From NCBI RefSeq assembly GCF_028561335.1, contig NZ_JAQQTG010000018.1:61698-125697 (forward strand): a stretch of DNA of 64,000 nt, written 5' to 3'. How positions within the stretch are numbered: the stretch's first letter is position 1; the number at the start of each line of letters is the position of its first letter. The notes beneath the pieces are model-generated. The model worked only from the letters and a program-made list of their open reading frames with translations, did no database searches and was not told the DNA's origin. Of the stretch, positions 53,022 through 61,632 are shown in pieces. Source of the DNA: Aequorivita todarodis. Its GTDB lineage: Bacteria; Bacteroidota; Bacteroidia; Flavobacteriales; Flavobacteriaceae. The position numbers were made by a program, and so were the translations under genes.

Positions 53022-53771
53022 TTAAACCAGTTCTTCCTTAATCCAATCGTACCCCTTTTCCTCCAGCTCGTAAGCCAGTTCCTTGGTGCCGGATTTTACG
53101 ATTCTTCCGTTCATGATTACGTGGACAAAATCTGGTATTATATAATCCAACAGACGCTGATAGTGTGTAATTACTATTACTGCATTGTCTTTGCTCTTCA
53201 ATTTATTCACACCGTTTGCAACAACTTTCAAGGCATCAATGTCCAGCCCAGAATCGGTTTCGTCGAGGATGGCGAGCTTTGGCTCCAGCATTGCCATTTG
53301 GAAAATTTCGTTGCGTTTTTTTTCGCCTCCGGAGAAGCCCTCGTTCAATGAACGGGAAAGGAATTTGCGGTCAATTTCCAGCATATCTGCCTTTTCCTTA
53401 ATCATTTTTAGCATTTCGGAAGCAGGCATATCGTCCATCTTTTTCGACTTATGGGTTTCGTTGATGGCCGTTTTTATGAAGTTGGTCACCGAAACCCCAG
53501 GAATTTCCACAGGATATTGGAACGAAAGAAAGATGCCCTTGTGCGCCCTTTCCTCGGGATCCAATTCTGAAATATCCTCATTTTCAAAAGTGATATACCC
53601 TCTGGTTACTTCATATTCCTCTTTGCCGGCAACCACCGAGGCCAAGGTGCTTTTTCCTGAGCCGTTGGGCCCCATTATTGCGTGGATTTCGCCCGCTTTT
53701 ACTTCAAGGTTGATGCCTTGTAGTATGTCTTTTCCTCCCAATCCAGCGTATAAATCTTTAATTTTTAACAT
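53022..53771 (-). CDS. sufC: Fe-S assembly ATPase SufC
   Basis: 249 residues, the ABC-type ATPase of the SufBCD scaffold. Walker A GPNGSGKST is near 34-42, the signature GFSGGEKKR near 145-153, Walker B AILDETDSGLD near 170, and the H-loop VITHYQRLL near 200. The start is set by the ATG at 53771, 1 bp from the stop of the upstream lipoprotein gene. Its ATPase cycle drives cluster build-up on SufB-SufD. Confidence 0.95.
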   Translation of the reverse strand: MLKIKDLYAGLGGKDILQGINLEVKAGEIHAIMGPNGSGKSTLASVVAGKEEYEVTRGYITFENEDISELDPEERAHKGIFLSFQYPVEIPGVSVTNFIKTAINETHKSKKMDDMPASEMLKMIKEKADMLEIDRKFLSRSLNEGFSGGEKKRNEIFQMAMLEPKLAILDETDSGLDIDALKVVANGVNKLKSKDNAVIVITHYQRLLDYIIPDFVHVIMNGRIVKSGTKELAYELEEKGYDWIKEELV

Positions 53772-53772
53772 C

Positions 53773-54180
53773 TCAATTCTTCTTTTCTGTTTCGTTTAAT
53801 TTAATATCTACTTCCGAAGGTTTATCTGCAACCCTCATAATTTCTTTGATGGTAATTATCTCTTCCCACTCGCTTTCTTTGTCAGTATTCTCGGAAACTA
53901 CTCCTTTAACAATGACGCCAACCATATCATAATCGTTCTTTTTAATTGCCGCTACCTGTTTTGCGAGTCCTTCGGAAAGCATGTCGCGCTTGACCCCATA
54001 AATAAAGTTGGGCCCCATTAGCACCAATGCTCCGTCGGAACTTATAAAATCTCCTTTGTAAGTTTGGATTTTTTCTACATTTTCAACCGGTGTTTCTTCG
54101 GCTTCCTGGTTTTTCTCTTCCGAATTTTTACAGGAAAAAACGGTTGCTGAAAGCACTAACAGCAAAATAATTTTTTTCAT
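53773..54180 (-). CDS. Uncharacterised lipoprotein between sufB and sufC
   Basis: 135 residues. The leader MKKIILLLVLSATVFSC is a clear lipobox. The mature part starts with an acidic tether (KNSEEKNQEAEETPVENVEK). A compact domain follows (GDFISSDGALVLMGPNFIYGVK, AAIKKNDYDMVGVIVKGVVSE, EWEEIITIKEIMRV), which looks OB- or NlpE-like, but I do not recognise the family. It is read with the suf genes: 49 bp after sufB and 1 bp before sufC. An envelope lipoprotein inside a cytoplasmic Fe-S operon is unexpected. Confidence 0.65.
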   Translation of the reverse strand: MKKIILLLVLSATVFSCKNSEEKNQEAEETPVENVEKIQTYKGDFISSDGALVLMGPNFIYGVKRDMLSEGLAKQVAAIKKNDYDMVGVIVKGVVSENTDKESEWEEIITIKEIMRVADKPSEVDIKLNETEKKN

Positions 54181-54229
54181 AAGTAAAAGATAATTTAGTT
54201 TTTAAAATATTGAATTTTATAATAAATAG

Positions 54230-55675
54230 TTATCCAACCGAGCCTTCAAGGCTGATTTCCAATAATTTCTGTGCTTCCACCGCAAACTCCATTGGCAGCT
54301 TGTTCAACACTTCCTTGCTGAAACCGTTTACGATCAGTGCAATGGCCTTTTCAGTATCGATACCGCGTTGGTTGCAATAGAAAATTTGGTCCTCCCCAAT
54401 TTTGCTGGTGGTGGCCTCGTGTTCTATTTGCGCGGTCTTGTTTTTTGCCTCAATGTAGGGGAAGGTATGCGCGCCACAGCTATTCCCCATTAACAGAGAA
54501 TCACACTGCGAAAAATTACGCGCGTTGTCTGCGTTTGGCATAATTTTCACCAATCCGCGATAGCTGTTCTGGGATTTTCCAGCTGAAATACCTTTGGAAA
54601 TGATTGTGCTTCGGGTGTTTTTGCCAATGTGTATCATTTTGGTTCCCGTATCTGCCTGCTGAAAATCGTTCGTCACGGCAATGGAGTAAAATTCCCCGAT
54701 GGAATTGTCGCCTTTCAGCACACAGCTCGGATATTTCCAGGTTACGGCGCTACCAGTTTCAACCTGCGTCCACGAAATTTTGGCCCTGTTTTCACAAATA
54801 CCTCTTTTGGTCACAAAATTGTAAACGCCTCCTTTTCCGGTTTTGTCTCCCGGGTACCAGTTTTGTACGGTTGAATATTTTATTTCGGCGTCGTCCAAAG
54901 CGATCAGTTCAACAACCGCGGCGTGCAGTTGGTTTTCGTCGCGGCTTGGCGCCGTGCAACCTTCCAGATAACTCACATAGCTTCCCTCGTCAGCTATCAA
55001 TAGCGTTCTTTCAAATTGGCCGGTTCCGCCTTGGTTTATACGGAAATAGGTTGAAAGTTCCATGGGGCAGCGAACGCCTTTTGGGATGTAGCAGAACGAG
55101 CCATCACTGAAAACCGCGCTGTTCAGGGCTGCATAAAAATTGTCGCGTTGCGGTACAACCGTGCCTATATATTTTTTGACCAATTCGGGATGTTCCCTAA
55201 TCGCTTCGGAAATGGAACAGAAAATAATTCCTTTTTCTGCCAAGGTTTTTTGGAAGGTAGTTGCCACGGAAACGGAGTCCATTACAATATCCACGGCAAC
55301 CCCGGCCAGCTTTTTTTGCTCGTCCAGCGAAATGCCGAGCCGTTTGAAGGTATCCAAAAGTTCGGGATCCACTTCGTCAATACTGTTGTATTTCGGTTTT
55401 TTATTTGGTGCCGAATAATAGGAAATATTCTGAAAATCGGGCTTTTCATAATGCACATTTGCCCAATCGGGCTCCTCCATTTCCAACCAATACCGAAAAG
55501 CTTCCAAGCGCCATTGGGTCATCCATTCGGGCTCTTCTTTCTTTTTTGAAATAGCGCGCACTATATCTTCGTTCAATCCAACGGGAAAGGTGTCAGATTC
55601 TATATCGGTATAGAAACCATATTCGTATTCCTTGGTTTCCAGTTCTTTTTTTAAATCGTCTTCTGTGTATTTCAT
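54230..55675 (-). CDS. sufB: Fe-S cluster assembly scaffold SufB
   Basis: 481 residues. SufB is the main scaffold that receives sulfur and iron. Characteristic segments are [76 protein letters not shown] and [20 protein letters not shown], with the conserved cysteines. The length is normal. The four-helix-bundle gene interrupts the usual sufA-sufB junction upstream, with 55 bp of repeat-rich DNA before the start. Confidence 0.95.
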   Translation of the reverse strand: MKYTEDDLKKELETKEYEYGFYTDIESDTFPVGLNEDIVRAISKKKEEPEWMTQWRLEAFRYWLEMEEPDWANVHYEKPDFQNISYYSAPNKKPKYNSIDEVDPELLDTFKRLGISLDEQKKLAGVAVDIVMDSVSVATTFQKTLAEKGIIFCSISEAIREHPELVKKYIGTVVPQRDNFYAALNSAVFSDGSFCYIPKGVRCPMELSTYFRINQGGTGQFERTLLIADEGSYVSYLEGCTAPSRDENQLHAAVVELIALDDAEIKYSTVQNWYPGDKTGKGGVYNFVTKRGICENRAKISWTQVETGSAVTWKYPSCVLKGDNSIGEFYSIAVTNDFQQADTGTKMIHIGKNTRSTIISKGISAGKSQNSYRGLVKIMPNADNARNFSQCDSLLMGNSCGAHTFPYIEAKNKTAQIEHEATTSKIGEDQIFYCNQRGIDTEKAIALIVNGFSKEVLNKLPMEFAVEAQKLLEISLEGSVG

Positions 55676-55730
55676 AATTCTTTATTCAAAATTCAAGGTT
55701 CAAAATTAAAAATTTCAGAACCTGAATATT

Positions 55731-56120
55731 TTATTTGAATTTACTTCCTTTTAAGTCTGTTTTTTGCAGATAGTTCATAAAACCAGCAATTTGCTTGCTT
55801 AATGAAATCAATGTTTGATAATGTGTATCAAACTTTTCTTGTGAAATATAATTTCTATCTAAAACTCGATACAATTGCGATCTTGTTTCGCCGCATGAAG
55901 CTTTAGCAATAGATAAAAATTGATTGAATTCCTTATTTCCATTTCTTTCGAAACCTTCAGCTATGTTATCCATAATTGAACCGGAAGAGCCATTAATTTG
56001 GTCATACAATCTATAATCCGTTTTTAAGTTTGAATTTTCTCTAATTTCAAAAATATTTTTACAAATTTTTCGGGCTACTTGCCACATTTCCAAATCTTCA
56101 AATTTTTCAATGGTTGCCAT
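55731..56120 (-). CDS. Four-helix-bundle protein of the S23/IVS family
   Basis: 129 residues, all helical. The motifs match the four-helix-bundle family first described from 23S rRNA intervening sequences: LEMWQVARKICKNIFEI, YDQINGSSGSIMDNIAEGF, SIAKASCGETRSQLY, and a helix ending in IAGFMNYLQKT. Function is unknown; many copies sit between genes, outside rRNA. Here it lies between sufA and sufB with TTCAAG-type repeats on both sides (55682-55735 degenerate; 56124-56152 exact 29-mer), suggesting it arrived as a unit. Confidence 0.85.
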   Translation of the reverse strand: MATIEKFEDLEMWQVARKICKNIFEIRENSNLKTDYRLYDQINGSSGSIMDNIAEGFERNGNKEFNQFLSIAKASCGETRSQLYRVLDRNYISQEKFDTHYQTLISLSKQIAGFMNYLQKTDLKGSKFK

Positions 56121-56123
56121 AAT

Positions 56124-56152
56124 CTTGAATTTTAAACCTTGAATCTTGAATT
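56124..56152. repeat. 29-nt repeat, copy beside the four-helix-bundle gene
   Basis: The complement of 56124-56152 is identical to 52954-52982. It fills the gap between the sufA stop (56154) and the start of the four-helix-bundle gene (56120). Confidence 0.8.
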
Positions 56153-56153
56153 T

Positions 56154-56483
56154 TTATAGTGAAAAAGATTCCCCGCAGCCGCAAGTCCTATTGGCATTGG
56201 GATTATTGAAAACAAACCCTTTTCCGTTAAGCCCACCGCTAAATTCCAGAGTTGTTCCCACGAGGTACAAAAAGCTTTTTTTGTCCACGGCGATTTTCAC
56301 CTGCTCTTCTTCAAAAAGTTTATCGTTTTCGCCCAGATTATGGTCAAATTTCAGCTCGTAGCTCAAACCGGAGCATCCGCCGCTTTTTACGCCCACGCGC
56401 ACATAATCTACGGCAATGTTAAAACCTTCTTCGGCCATCAATTGTGCTATCTTGGTTTTTGCACTTTCACTTACCTTAATCAT
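56154..56483 (-). CDS. sufA: SufA/IscA-type Fe-S carrier
   Basis: 109 residues. A-type carriers receive clusters from the scaffold and pass them to target proteins. The three cysteines are in KSGGCSGLSYEL near 34 and CGCGESFSL at the C-terminus. The family position after VRVGV and the GKGFVFNNPNAN strand are normal. It is the first gene of the suf operon, with a -7 element 27 bp upstream. Confidence 0.93.
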   Translation of the reverse strand: MIKVSESAKTKIAQLMAEEGFNIAVDYVRVGVKSGGCSGLSYELKFDHNLGENDKLFEEEQVKIAVDKKSFLYLVGTTLEFSGGLNGKGFVFNNPNANRTCGCGESFSL

Positions 56484-56509
56484 ATGTAGATTAATTCTAA
56501 ATTAGAGGA

Positions 56510-56517
56510 CAAATATA
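56510..56517 (-). promoter_or_regulatory. suf operon promoter, -7 element
   Basis: On the minus strand this reads TATATTTG, a perfect TAnnTTTG, 26 bp before the sufA ATG. The -33 element is not clear. No IscR- or Fur-like operator could be recognised with confidence. Confidence 0.5.
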
Positions 56518-56639
56518 CATCAAATAGAATTTTTAACCATACCGAAACGGCATTTTAAACCTATTGAACCATAGTTTTAAACAATAATTAACACTGCGGT
56601 TTTATTGGGAAAATTGAAGGATTTTAAAAGAAATGAAGT

Positions 56640-57752
56640 TTAATTGGGATCTTGAAAATCTGGGTTGTTTATAAAGGAAGGATCTGAAAGTGAAAGCAGG
56701 AAAGCCTTTAGGTCTGCTTTGTCCGGTTCAGACAAATGCACACCGCCTCTTGATACTGCTTTCATTAAAGGGTCAATAGTTCTGGAATAAACAAGGCCTT
56801 CGCTATAATGGTTTATGACGTCATCTAAAGTTGCAAAGCGCCCGTCGTGCATATAGGGTGCGGTGTAGGCAAGATTGCGTAGGGAGGGCGATTTGAATTT
56901 TCCGTCATCGTTTGGATCTCCGGTTACATTGCCCAATCCTTTGTCGGTAATTATGGCATCGAGTCCGTTGTTGTGAAAAATATTATCGGTCCACAATGGA
57001 CTAAATTCGTTTCCATGGCAGTGGAAACAATCTCCGCGAGTTTCGTCCATAAAAATAGCGAAACCGTTGATTTCTTGGGGTGTCAAGGAATTTTCGCCCA
57101 ACAAATAGCGGTCAAAAGGGGAATTGGCTGAAATAAGAGTGCGTTCAAATTGCGCGATTGCCTTTACGGTCAATTCTTTGGTGATATTGCTCGTTCCAAA
57201 AGCTTTGTTGAAAAGTTCGGGATACGCACTACTGCTCTGTAGGCTTGCCACGGCATTTTCCCAGGTATTGTGCATTTCTATGGGGTTTTCCACGGGGCCA
57301 AGCGCTTGGTCTTCAATACTTGTTGCACGGCCGTCCCAGAAAAATTTACTGTTAGTGTTCCAGGCCATATTGAAGAGCGGCATGGAGTTGCGATCGCCTT
57401 CAAAACCATCAATGCCTATACTGAATTGATTGTCGTCCGTAAAGGAATTGCTGGGTTTGTGGCAGGATGCACACGCTTGCGTTCCATCACCGGAGAGGAT
57501 TGGGTCGTAAAATAATTTTCTTCCCAAAGCTATTCCTTCCACGGTTTGTGGATTGTCTGCAGGAATATTGGGCATTGGTAAAAATTGCTCAAAAATAGGA
57601 GGAACGGTCAACGGTTTTGGCGTGGGAATATATTCCTCATTTTGCTCGCCAGGTTCTATGGGGTCTGGGTCATTTGATGAACAGGCAACCATAAAGCCGA
57701 TTGCCATAATCCCAATCCATATTCTGAATATTTTACTTGACCGTTCCTTCAT
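56640..57752 (-). CDS. Di-haem cytochrome c peroxidase/MauG family, MbnH-like
   Basis: 370 residues, a lipoprotein (leader ending in VAC at residue 24) facing the periplasm. Two CxxCH haem c sites are present: CASCH at 94-98 and CFHCH at 242-246. EGIALGRKLFYDPILS and FMDETRGDCFHC are typical of bacterial cytochrome c peroxidase/MauG proteins, and YMHDGRFATLDDVINHYS lies near the C-terminus. The gene is 10 bp after an MbnP-like gene. In methanotrophs MbnH is a MauG-type enzyme that oxidises a tryptophan of MbnP to kynurenine. That pairing suggests a similar job here, although ordinary peroxidase action is possible. Confidence 0.85.
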   Translation of the reverse strand: MKERSSKIFRIWIGIMAIGFMVACSSNDPDPIEPGEQNEEYIPTPKPLTVPPIFEQFLPMPNIPADNPQTVEGIALGRKLFYDPILSGDGTQACASCHKPSNSFTDDNQFSIGIDGFEGDRNSMPLFNMAWNTNSKFFWDGRATSIEDQALGPVENPIEMHNTWENAVASLQSSSAYPELFNKAFGTSNITKELTVKAIAQFERTLISANSPFDRYLLGENSLTPQEINGFAIFMDETRGDCFHCHGNEFSPLWTDNIFHNNGLDAIITDKGLGNVTGDPNDDGKFKSPSLRNLAYTAPYMHDGRFATLDDVINHYSEGLVYSRTIDPLMKAVSRGGVHLSEPDKADLKAFLLSLSDPSFINNPDFQDPN

Positions 57753-57762
57753 TTTTTAAATG

Positions 57763-58599
57763 CTATTGCGTGATGGAGCCAATGCTGAACACGGTAGGTC
57801 CGTTTTCATTCATATGTTTTTGAGCTTCATAATTCATCATCAACCCCGAATTAAAGATGTTTAAGTCCCAAATATAGGGATTTTTATACCATTCGGCAAT
57901 GTTCATTTTTATTTCAATGGTAGCATCATTGGTAATGGTGAAGTTTTGGTTAAAATTTAAGCTGATGAAGTTTTGCTCAAATACACCGTTACTATCTTTC
58001 GCGGTGCCGTTATGGTATGCATACACTTGTGGCGTCCCGTTTGCGTCGTTAAAGATTCCTTCCATTTGCATAAAATGATAGCCCCCGCCAAGCATTTCCG
58101 GCCAGTTCCAGTTGGCGTCGTTTAAATCGGGATAGGCACCGCTTCTGTTGTCTGCTTCATTGAAGCCATATATAAACGAAATTCCTGTATAATCTCCCGT
58201 TGTCGCCATCATTGCAGGTGTTAGGGTCAGGGAAGCTGGATTTTCCAAATCGATTAATTTATATTCTTCAAAATCAACAGTGGAACCGTCGGCTTTGTGA
58301 AGTGATATTCTGGAAATTAAATACCTAAGCTTTGAAATATTTAGAACATTTCCAAATTCATTTGTAAAGAAGGTAGTGTTGAAATCTGCAAAAGTTACGG
58401 ATTGTCCGTCCCAGTTTTGGGTGAAATTAAATGTAACATTTTTAGTGTAAGTGCAGGATCCATCATCCGTATTGGCCAATGGATTAAAGTTTTCTGAGGC
58501 AGGATCGGTACATCCAAGAACTTCGGGCTGCGAATCATCATCATTGCCACAGGAAACGGCAAAAATTGCCATTACAAATAAAAGAACTACTTTTTTCAT
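57763..58599 (-). CDS. MbnP-family lipoprotein
   Basis: 278 residues. The lipobox is AVSCG. Residues 28-52 carry a small Ca-binding-like motif (GCTDPASENFNPLANTDDG, then SCTY). The rest matches the MbnP domain: NISKLRYLISRISLHKADG, ANWNWPEMLGGGYHFMQMEG and IKMNIAEWYKNPYIWDL. Trp164 and Trp166 in the first-to-second conserved block are candidates for the tryptophan that MbnH enzymes convert to kynurenine. MbnP proteins bind copper. The stop is 10 bp from the di-haem partner, so both are expressed together. Confidence 0.85.
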   Translation of the reverse strand: MKKVVLLFVMAIFAVSCGNDDDSQPEVLGCTDPASENFNPLANTDDGSCTYTKNVTFNFTQNWDGQSVTFADFNTTFFTNEFGNVLNISKLRYLISRISLHKADGSTVDFEEYKLIDLENPASLTLTPAMMATTGDYTGISFIYGFNEADNRSGAYPDLNDANWNWPEMLGGGYHFMQMEGIFNDANGTPQVYAYHNGTAKDSNGVFEQNFISLNFNQNFTITNDATIEIKMNIAEWYKNPYIWDLNIFNSGLMMNYEAQKHMNENGPTVFSIGSITQ

Positions 58600-58629
58600 A
58601 GGTTAGTTAAGGGGGTTAAATGGATACGT

Positions 58630-60012
58630 TTATTTCAGTTTAATAATTAGAAGATCTTTAGACCCTTTATTTAGGGGAATATCTTGATCGTTGCTTTCAC
58701 TGTTGCCAACAGCTATAATCTTGTTGTCTGAGGTTTCAATGGCTTCCGAGGCAAAATCCAGTCCCGATCCACCAACGCTTCTCTGAAATTTTAAGGCACC
58801 GTTTTGGTCAACGACAAATATCCAAGCATCGTTGAAACCATTATTGCTCAGCAAATCTCCATCATTACTGCGGCTGTGGCCAGAAAGGATGTAATCTCCG
58901 TTATTGCGCTGCACAATGCTGTGTGCGGTGTCAAACTGTGATCCTCCGAACGATTTTTGCCAGATTTTGTTTCCGTTGTCATCAAATTTTACCATCCATG
59001 CATCTGCGTTTCCGCGTGAATTTGTAACGTCTTGATCGCTGCTTCTGGAATCACCGACCATAATGTAATTTCCATCATTGCTTTTTATTGAAGCGTATGA
59101 GTTATCTATCTCTGCGCCGCCAAAGGATTTTGTCCAAACCAAATCTCCGGACGAAGTAAGTCTTACGGCCCAATAATCATAACTTCCTTTGGGATCCGTC
59201 TTGTCAAAATCGACACTTTCCGAGGTGCCGGTCATTAAAAAGCCGCCATCTGCTGTTTCAAGTGCGTCATAACTCCGGTCATTATTGGTGCCGCCAAAAT
59301 AGCGCCTCCATTGTTTGGTTCCATTTGCGTCCAACTTAATGCCCCAAAACTCACCAACACCGTGAAGCACCCCTCTTTGAAGATCGTTTCCAGATCCACT
59401 TTGAATGTCGTTTCCTGCGCCACCACTGGCGGACACGTCAAAAAATCCGGTAATGAAATATCCGCCGTCAGCGGTTTGGAATGCCTTGAATGCCTGGTCG
59501 CTACCTGCAAAACCGAAGTTTTTGTCCCATTGTTGGTTGCCGGAAGCATCAACTTTTAAAATCCAGTAGTCCTGAAACCCTTCGTTGCCCGATACATCCC
59601 CATCGTTACTTGTGGTATATCCCGACAGTAAATAGCCGCCATCATTTGTTTTGGTAATTCGGGCTGCGCTTTCATCATTACTTCCTCCGTAGGTTTTGCT
59701 CCAGATTATTTCGCCTGTTTTGGCAATTTTAAGCAACCAGTAATCGCTGTCGTTTCCACTTCTGCCTGTAAGATCGCCATCAGTGCTTCGGGTGGTTCCA
59801 AGAACGACGTAATTTCCATCTGTGGCTTCCACTACCGAAATCGCTTCATCTATTCCGCTTCCGCCGTAGGTCTTTACCAGTTCTACAGTGCCGAGAATTT
59901 CTTCCTCTTCTTCTGGAGTAGGGCTGTCATCTTTTCCGCAGGAAAAAACAACGAACGAAAGTGAAAGCAGGATTGAGAGTGCTTTTAATTTAGGGGTTTT
60001 AATAAGTAGCAT
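58630..60012 (-). CDS. Lipoprotein beta-propeller with YGGSxxD repeats
   Basis: 460 residues. The lipobox is VVFSCG, then an acidic tether (PTPEEEEE). The body is built of about seven 50-60-residue repeats: TYGGSGIDEA, TYGGSNDESA, NFGFAGSDQA, YFGGTNNDRS, SFGGAEIDNS, SFGGSQFDTA and SVGGSGLDFA, each followed by a DGGY/NYI..G strand and often SxDGD. This makes a seven-bladed propeller likely. Function unknown. It lies third of four in the MbnP/MbnH unit in genome order, 30 bp upstream of MbnP. Confidence 0.8.
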   Translation of the reverse strand: MLLIKTPKLKALSILLSLSFVVFSCGKDDSPTPEEEEEILGTVELVKTYGGSGIDEAISVVEATDGNYVVLGTTRSTDGDLTGRSGNDSDYWLLKIAKTGEIIWSKTYGGSNDESAARITKTNDGGYLLSGYTTSNDGDVSGNEGFQDYWILKVDASGNQQWDKNFGFAGSDQAFKAFQTADGGYFITGFFDVSASGGAGNDIQSGSGNDLQRGVLHGVGEFWGIKLDANGTKQWRRYFGGTNNDRSYDALETADGGFLMTGTSESVDFDKTDPKGSYDYWAVRLTSSGDLVWTKSFGGAEIDNSYASIKSNDGNYIMVGDSRSSDQDVTNSRGNADAWMVKFDDNGNKIWQKSFGGSQFDTAHSIVQRNNGDYILSGHSRSNDGDLLSNNGFNDAWIFVVDQNGALKFQRSVGGSGLDFASEAIETSDNKIIAVGNSESNDQDIPLNKGSKDLLIIKLK

Positions 60013-60037
60013 AAGGGGATAGGTAAGTAGGTTCTTT

Positions 60038-61447
60038 TTAGTTGATCAATAATCGTTTTGTTGTGGTTGAATTGATTTTTACCACATACATTCCTGACTG
60101 AAGTTTTGAAATGTCGATATTTTCTGAAAGACTATTTGCAAAATTCAAATCCATAACTTTTTGTCCAAGAACATTAAATATTTCAACCTTAGCAAAAGGC
60201 TCTGTTTTTGAAGTGATAGTAATTAAATCCTTAGCAGGGTTGGGAGCGATTGCAAAACTTGAAATGGAAGAATCGTTCACACCCAAAAGAGGATCTCTAA
60301 CAATGAACAAACCTCGGTCAATATCGCTGATCACAATATTCCCGCTTGCAAAAAATGGATAGACACTCCACGCGCCATCAAAGTTTGCCGAATTGCTTCC
60401 AGGGTAGGTGTCAAAATATTTGGTTTCAGCCATATTTTGGTTTTCAATATCACTGATGTCGAGTATTCTTAAACCCGCGCGATAGCTGGAAAGATAGAAA
60501 TCGTCCCCCACCACGTAACCGTTATGGTCTATGGCCGCTACTTCGGCTTCGTATTCAAAATGTACTACGGGATTATCTAGATCCTTTACGTCAAAAATGA
60601 TGGTTCTCGTATTAAATCCGAAACTGGATTCATCCAATTCATCACCAATAATAAAGTAATTTTTGTCATCGGTTAGCCAACCTTGGTGTGTATAATCCAC
60701 ACTGCCATAAAAACCATTTGAAATACCAATTGGATTGTTTTTGTCGGTCACATCTACAATGGAAACTCTATCCTCGTTGCTTCCGAAAAATATTTCACGT
60801 CCGGTATAATCGGTATCTGGGCCGTCATAAATAACTACTTGTGCATCGTGGCAATAGTTATCTCCACTAAAACCACCTGCAGCCACAGGATTCAGCGGGT
60901 TTTGGATGTTCACAAAATGAGGGCCTCCGCCATAAGTGCTGGTTCCCACTGCATAGGCAAAACCGGTTTCTTCATTGATAACAATATTGTGGCAGTGCCC
61001 AAAACCGTTATAGTGTGCATCTTCAGTAAAAATTTCGGGAGCGTTGCTTACGGAACGCAAACGGGTAAGGTCAAAAACCTGCATCCCATGTCCGCTGGCT
61101 TCACTGACTATAAACGCGTAATTATTATAAACCTTTATATCTCTCCAAGTACTGGAATCGGTATGTGTTGGAAGTTTTCCTAAATATACGGGATTTACAG
61201 GATCCGAAATATCAACAAAAGCAGTGCCATTGCCCAAGCCCATTATTGCATATTCTGTTCCATCCTGCGGGTCGGTCCATCCCCAAGAGTCATTGCCCCT
61301 ATCGGTGCCAAAAGTGCTTAGAGTGATGCGCGACATAAGGTCGAGACCGTTGCAGGGATATTGCCCCGCCATTCCGTTTACACAGGGTGTTTGTGCGAAA
61401 GCGAACGAACTAATAAGTAAGGTAATGATTGGTAAAATTTTTTTCAT
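60038..61447 (-). CDS. Choice-of-anchor B protein with T9SS type A sorting domain
   Basis: 469 residues. A signal peptide (about 1-19) is followed by LVIVD-type repeats of the choice-of-anchor B family (AFVDISDPVNPVYLGKLP, GRDIKVYNNY-like WRDIKVYNNYAFIVSE, HNIVINEETGFAYAVGT, DHNGYVVGDDFYLSSYRAG). The C-terminal 75 residues are a T9SS type A sorting domain (FAIAPNPAKDLITIT, VEIFNVLGQKVMDL, LQSGMYVVKI, KRLLIN). It is secreted to the surface. It is the first gene of the MbnP/MbnH unit, 25 bp upstream of the propeller lipoprotein. Confidence 0.85.
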   Translation of the reverse strand: MKKILPIITLLISSFAFAQTPCVNGMAGQYPCNGLDLMSRITLSTFGTDRGNDSWGWTDPQDGTEYAIMGLGNGTAFVDISDPVNPVYLGKLPTHTDSSTWRDIKVYNNYAFIVSEASGHGMQVFDLTRLRSVSNAPEIFTEDAHYNGFGHCHNIVINEETGFAYAVGTSTYGGGPHFVNIQNPLNPVAAGGFSGDNYCHDAQVVIYDGPDTDYTGREIFFGSNEDRVSIVDVTDKNNPIGISNGFYGSVDYTHQGWLTDDKNYFIIGDELDESSFGFNTRTIIFDVKDLDNPVVHFEYEAEVAAIDHNGYVVGDDFYLSSYRAGLRILDISDIENQNMAETKYFDTYPGSNSANFDGAWSVYPFFASGNIVISDIDRGLFIVRDPLLGVNDSSISSFAIAPNPAKDLITITSKTEPFAKVEIFNVLGQKVMDLNFANSLSENIDISKLQSGMYVVKINSTTTKRLLIN

Positions 61448-61474
61448 AGTAAGGGAGTTATGTTAAAAAGAAGC

Positions 61475-61507
61475 CAAATGTAACTATTTTGCAGCTTACT
61501 ACACAAA
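61475..61507 (-). promoter_or_regulatory. Promoter of the MbnP/MbnH operon
   Basis: On the minus strand TTTG (61504-61507) is followed after 21 nt by TACATTTG (61475-61482), a full TTTG-N21-TAnnTTTG Bacteroidota promoter. It ends 27 bp before the ATG at 61447 and is the best-formed promoter in the window. Confidence 0.6.
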
Positions 61508-61597
61508 CGTAAAAGGTTAAATATTAGTATCCTTCATGGGTGTTCGCGGGTATTATTTTTTAAAAAACATACGTTTCTGTATGTGGTAATGAAGATG

Positions 61598-61605
61598 TAT
61601 TTTTG
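61598..61605 (+). promoter_or_regulatory. thiL promoter, -7 element
   Basis: TATTTTTG is a perfect TAnnTTTG, 27 bp before the thiL ATG at 61633. Confidence 0.5.
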
Positions 61606-61632
61606 CCGATTAAAGCACCATTCATATATATT

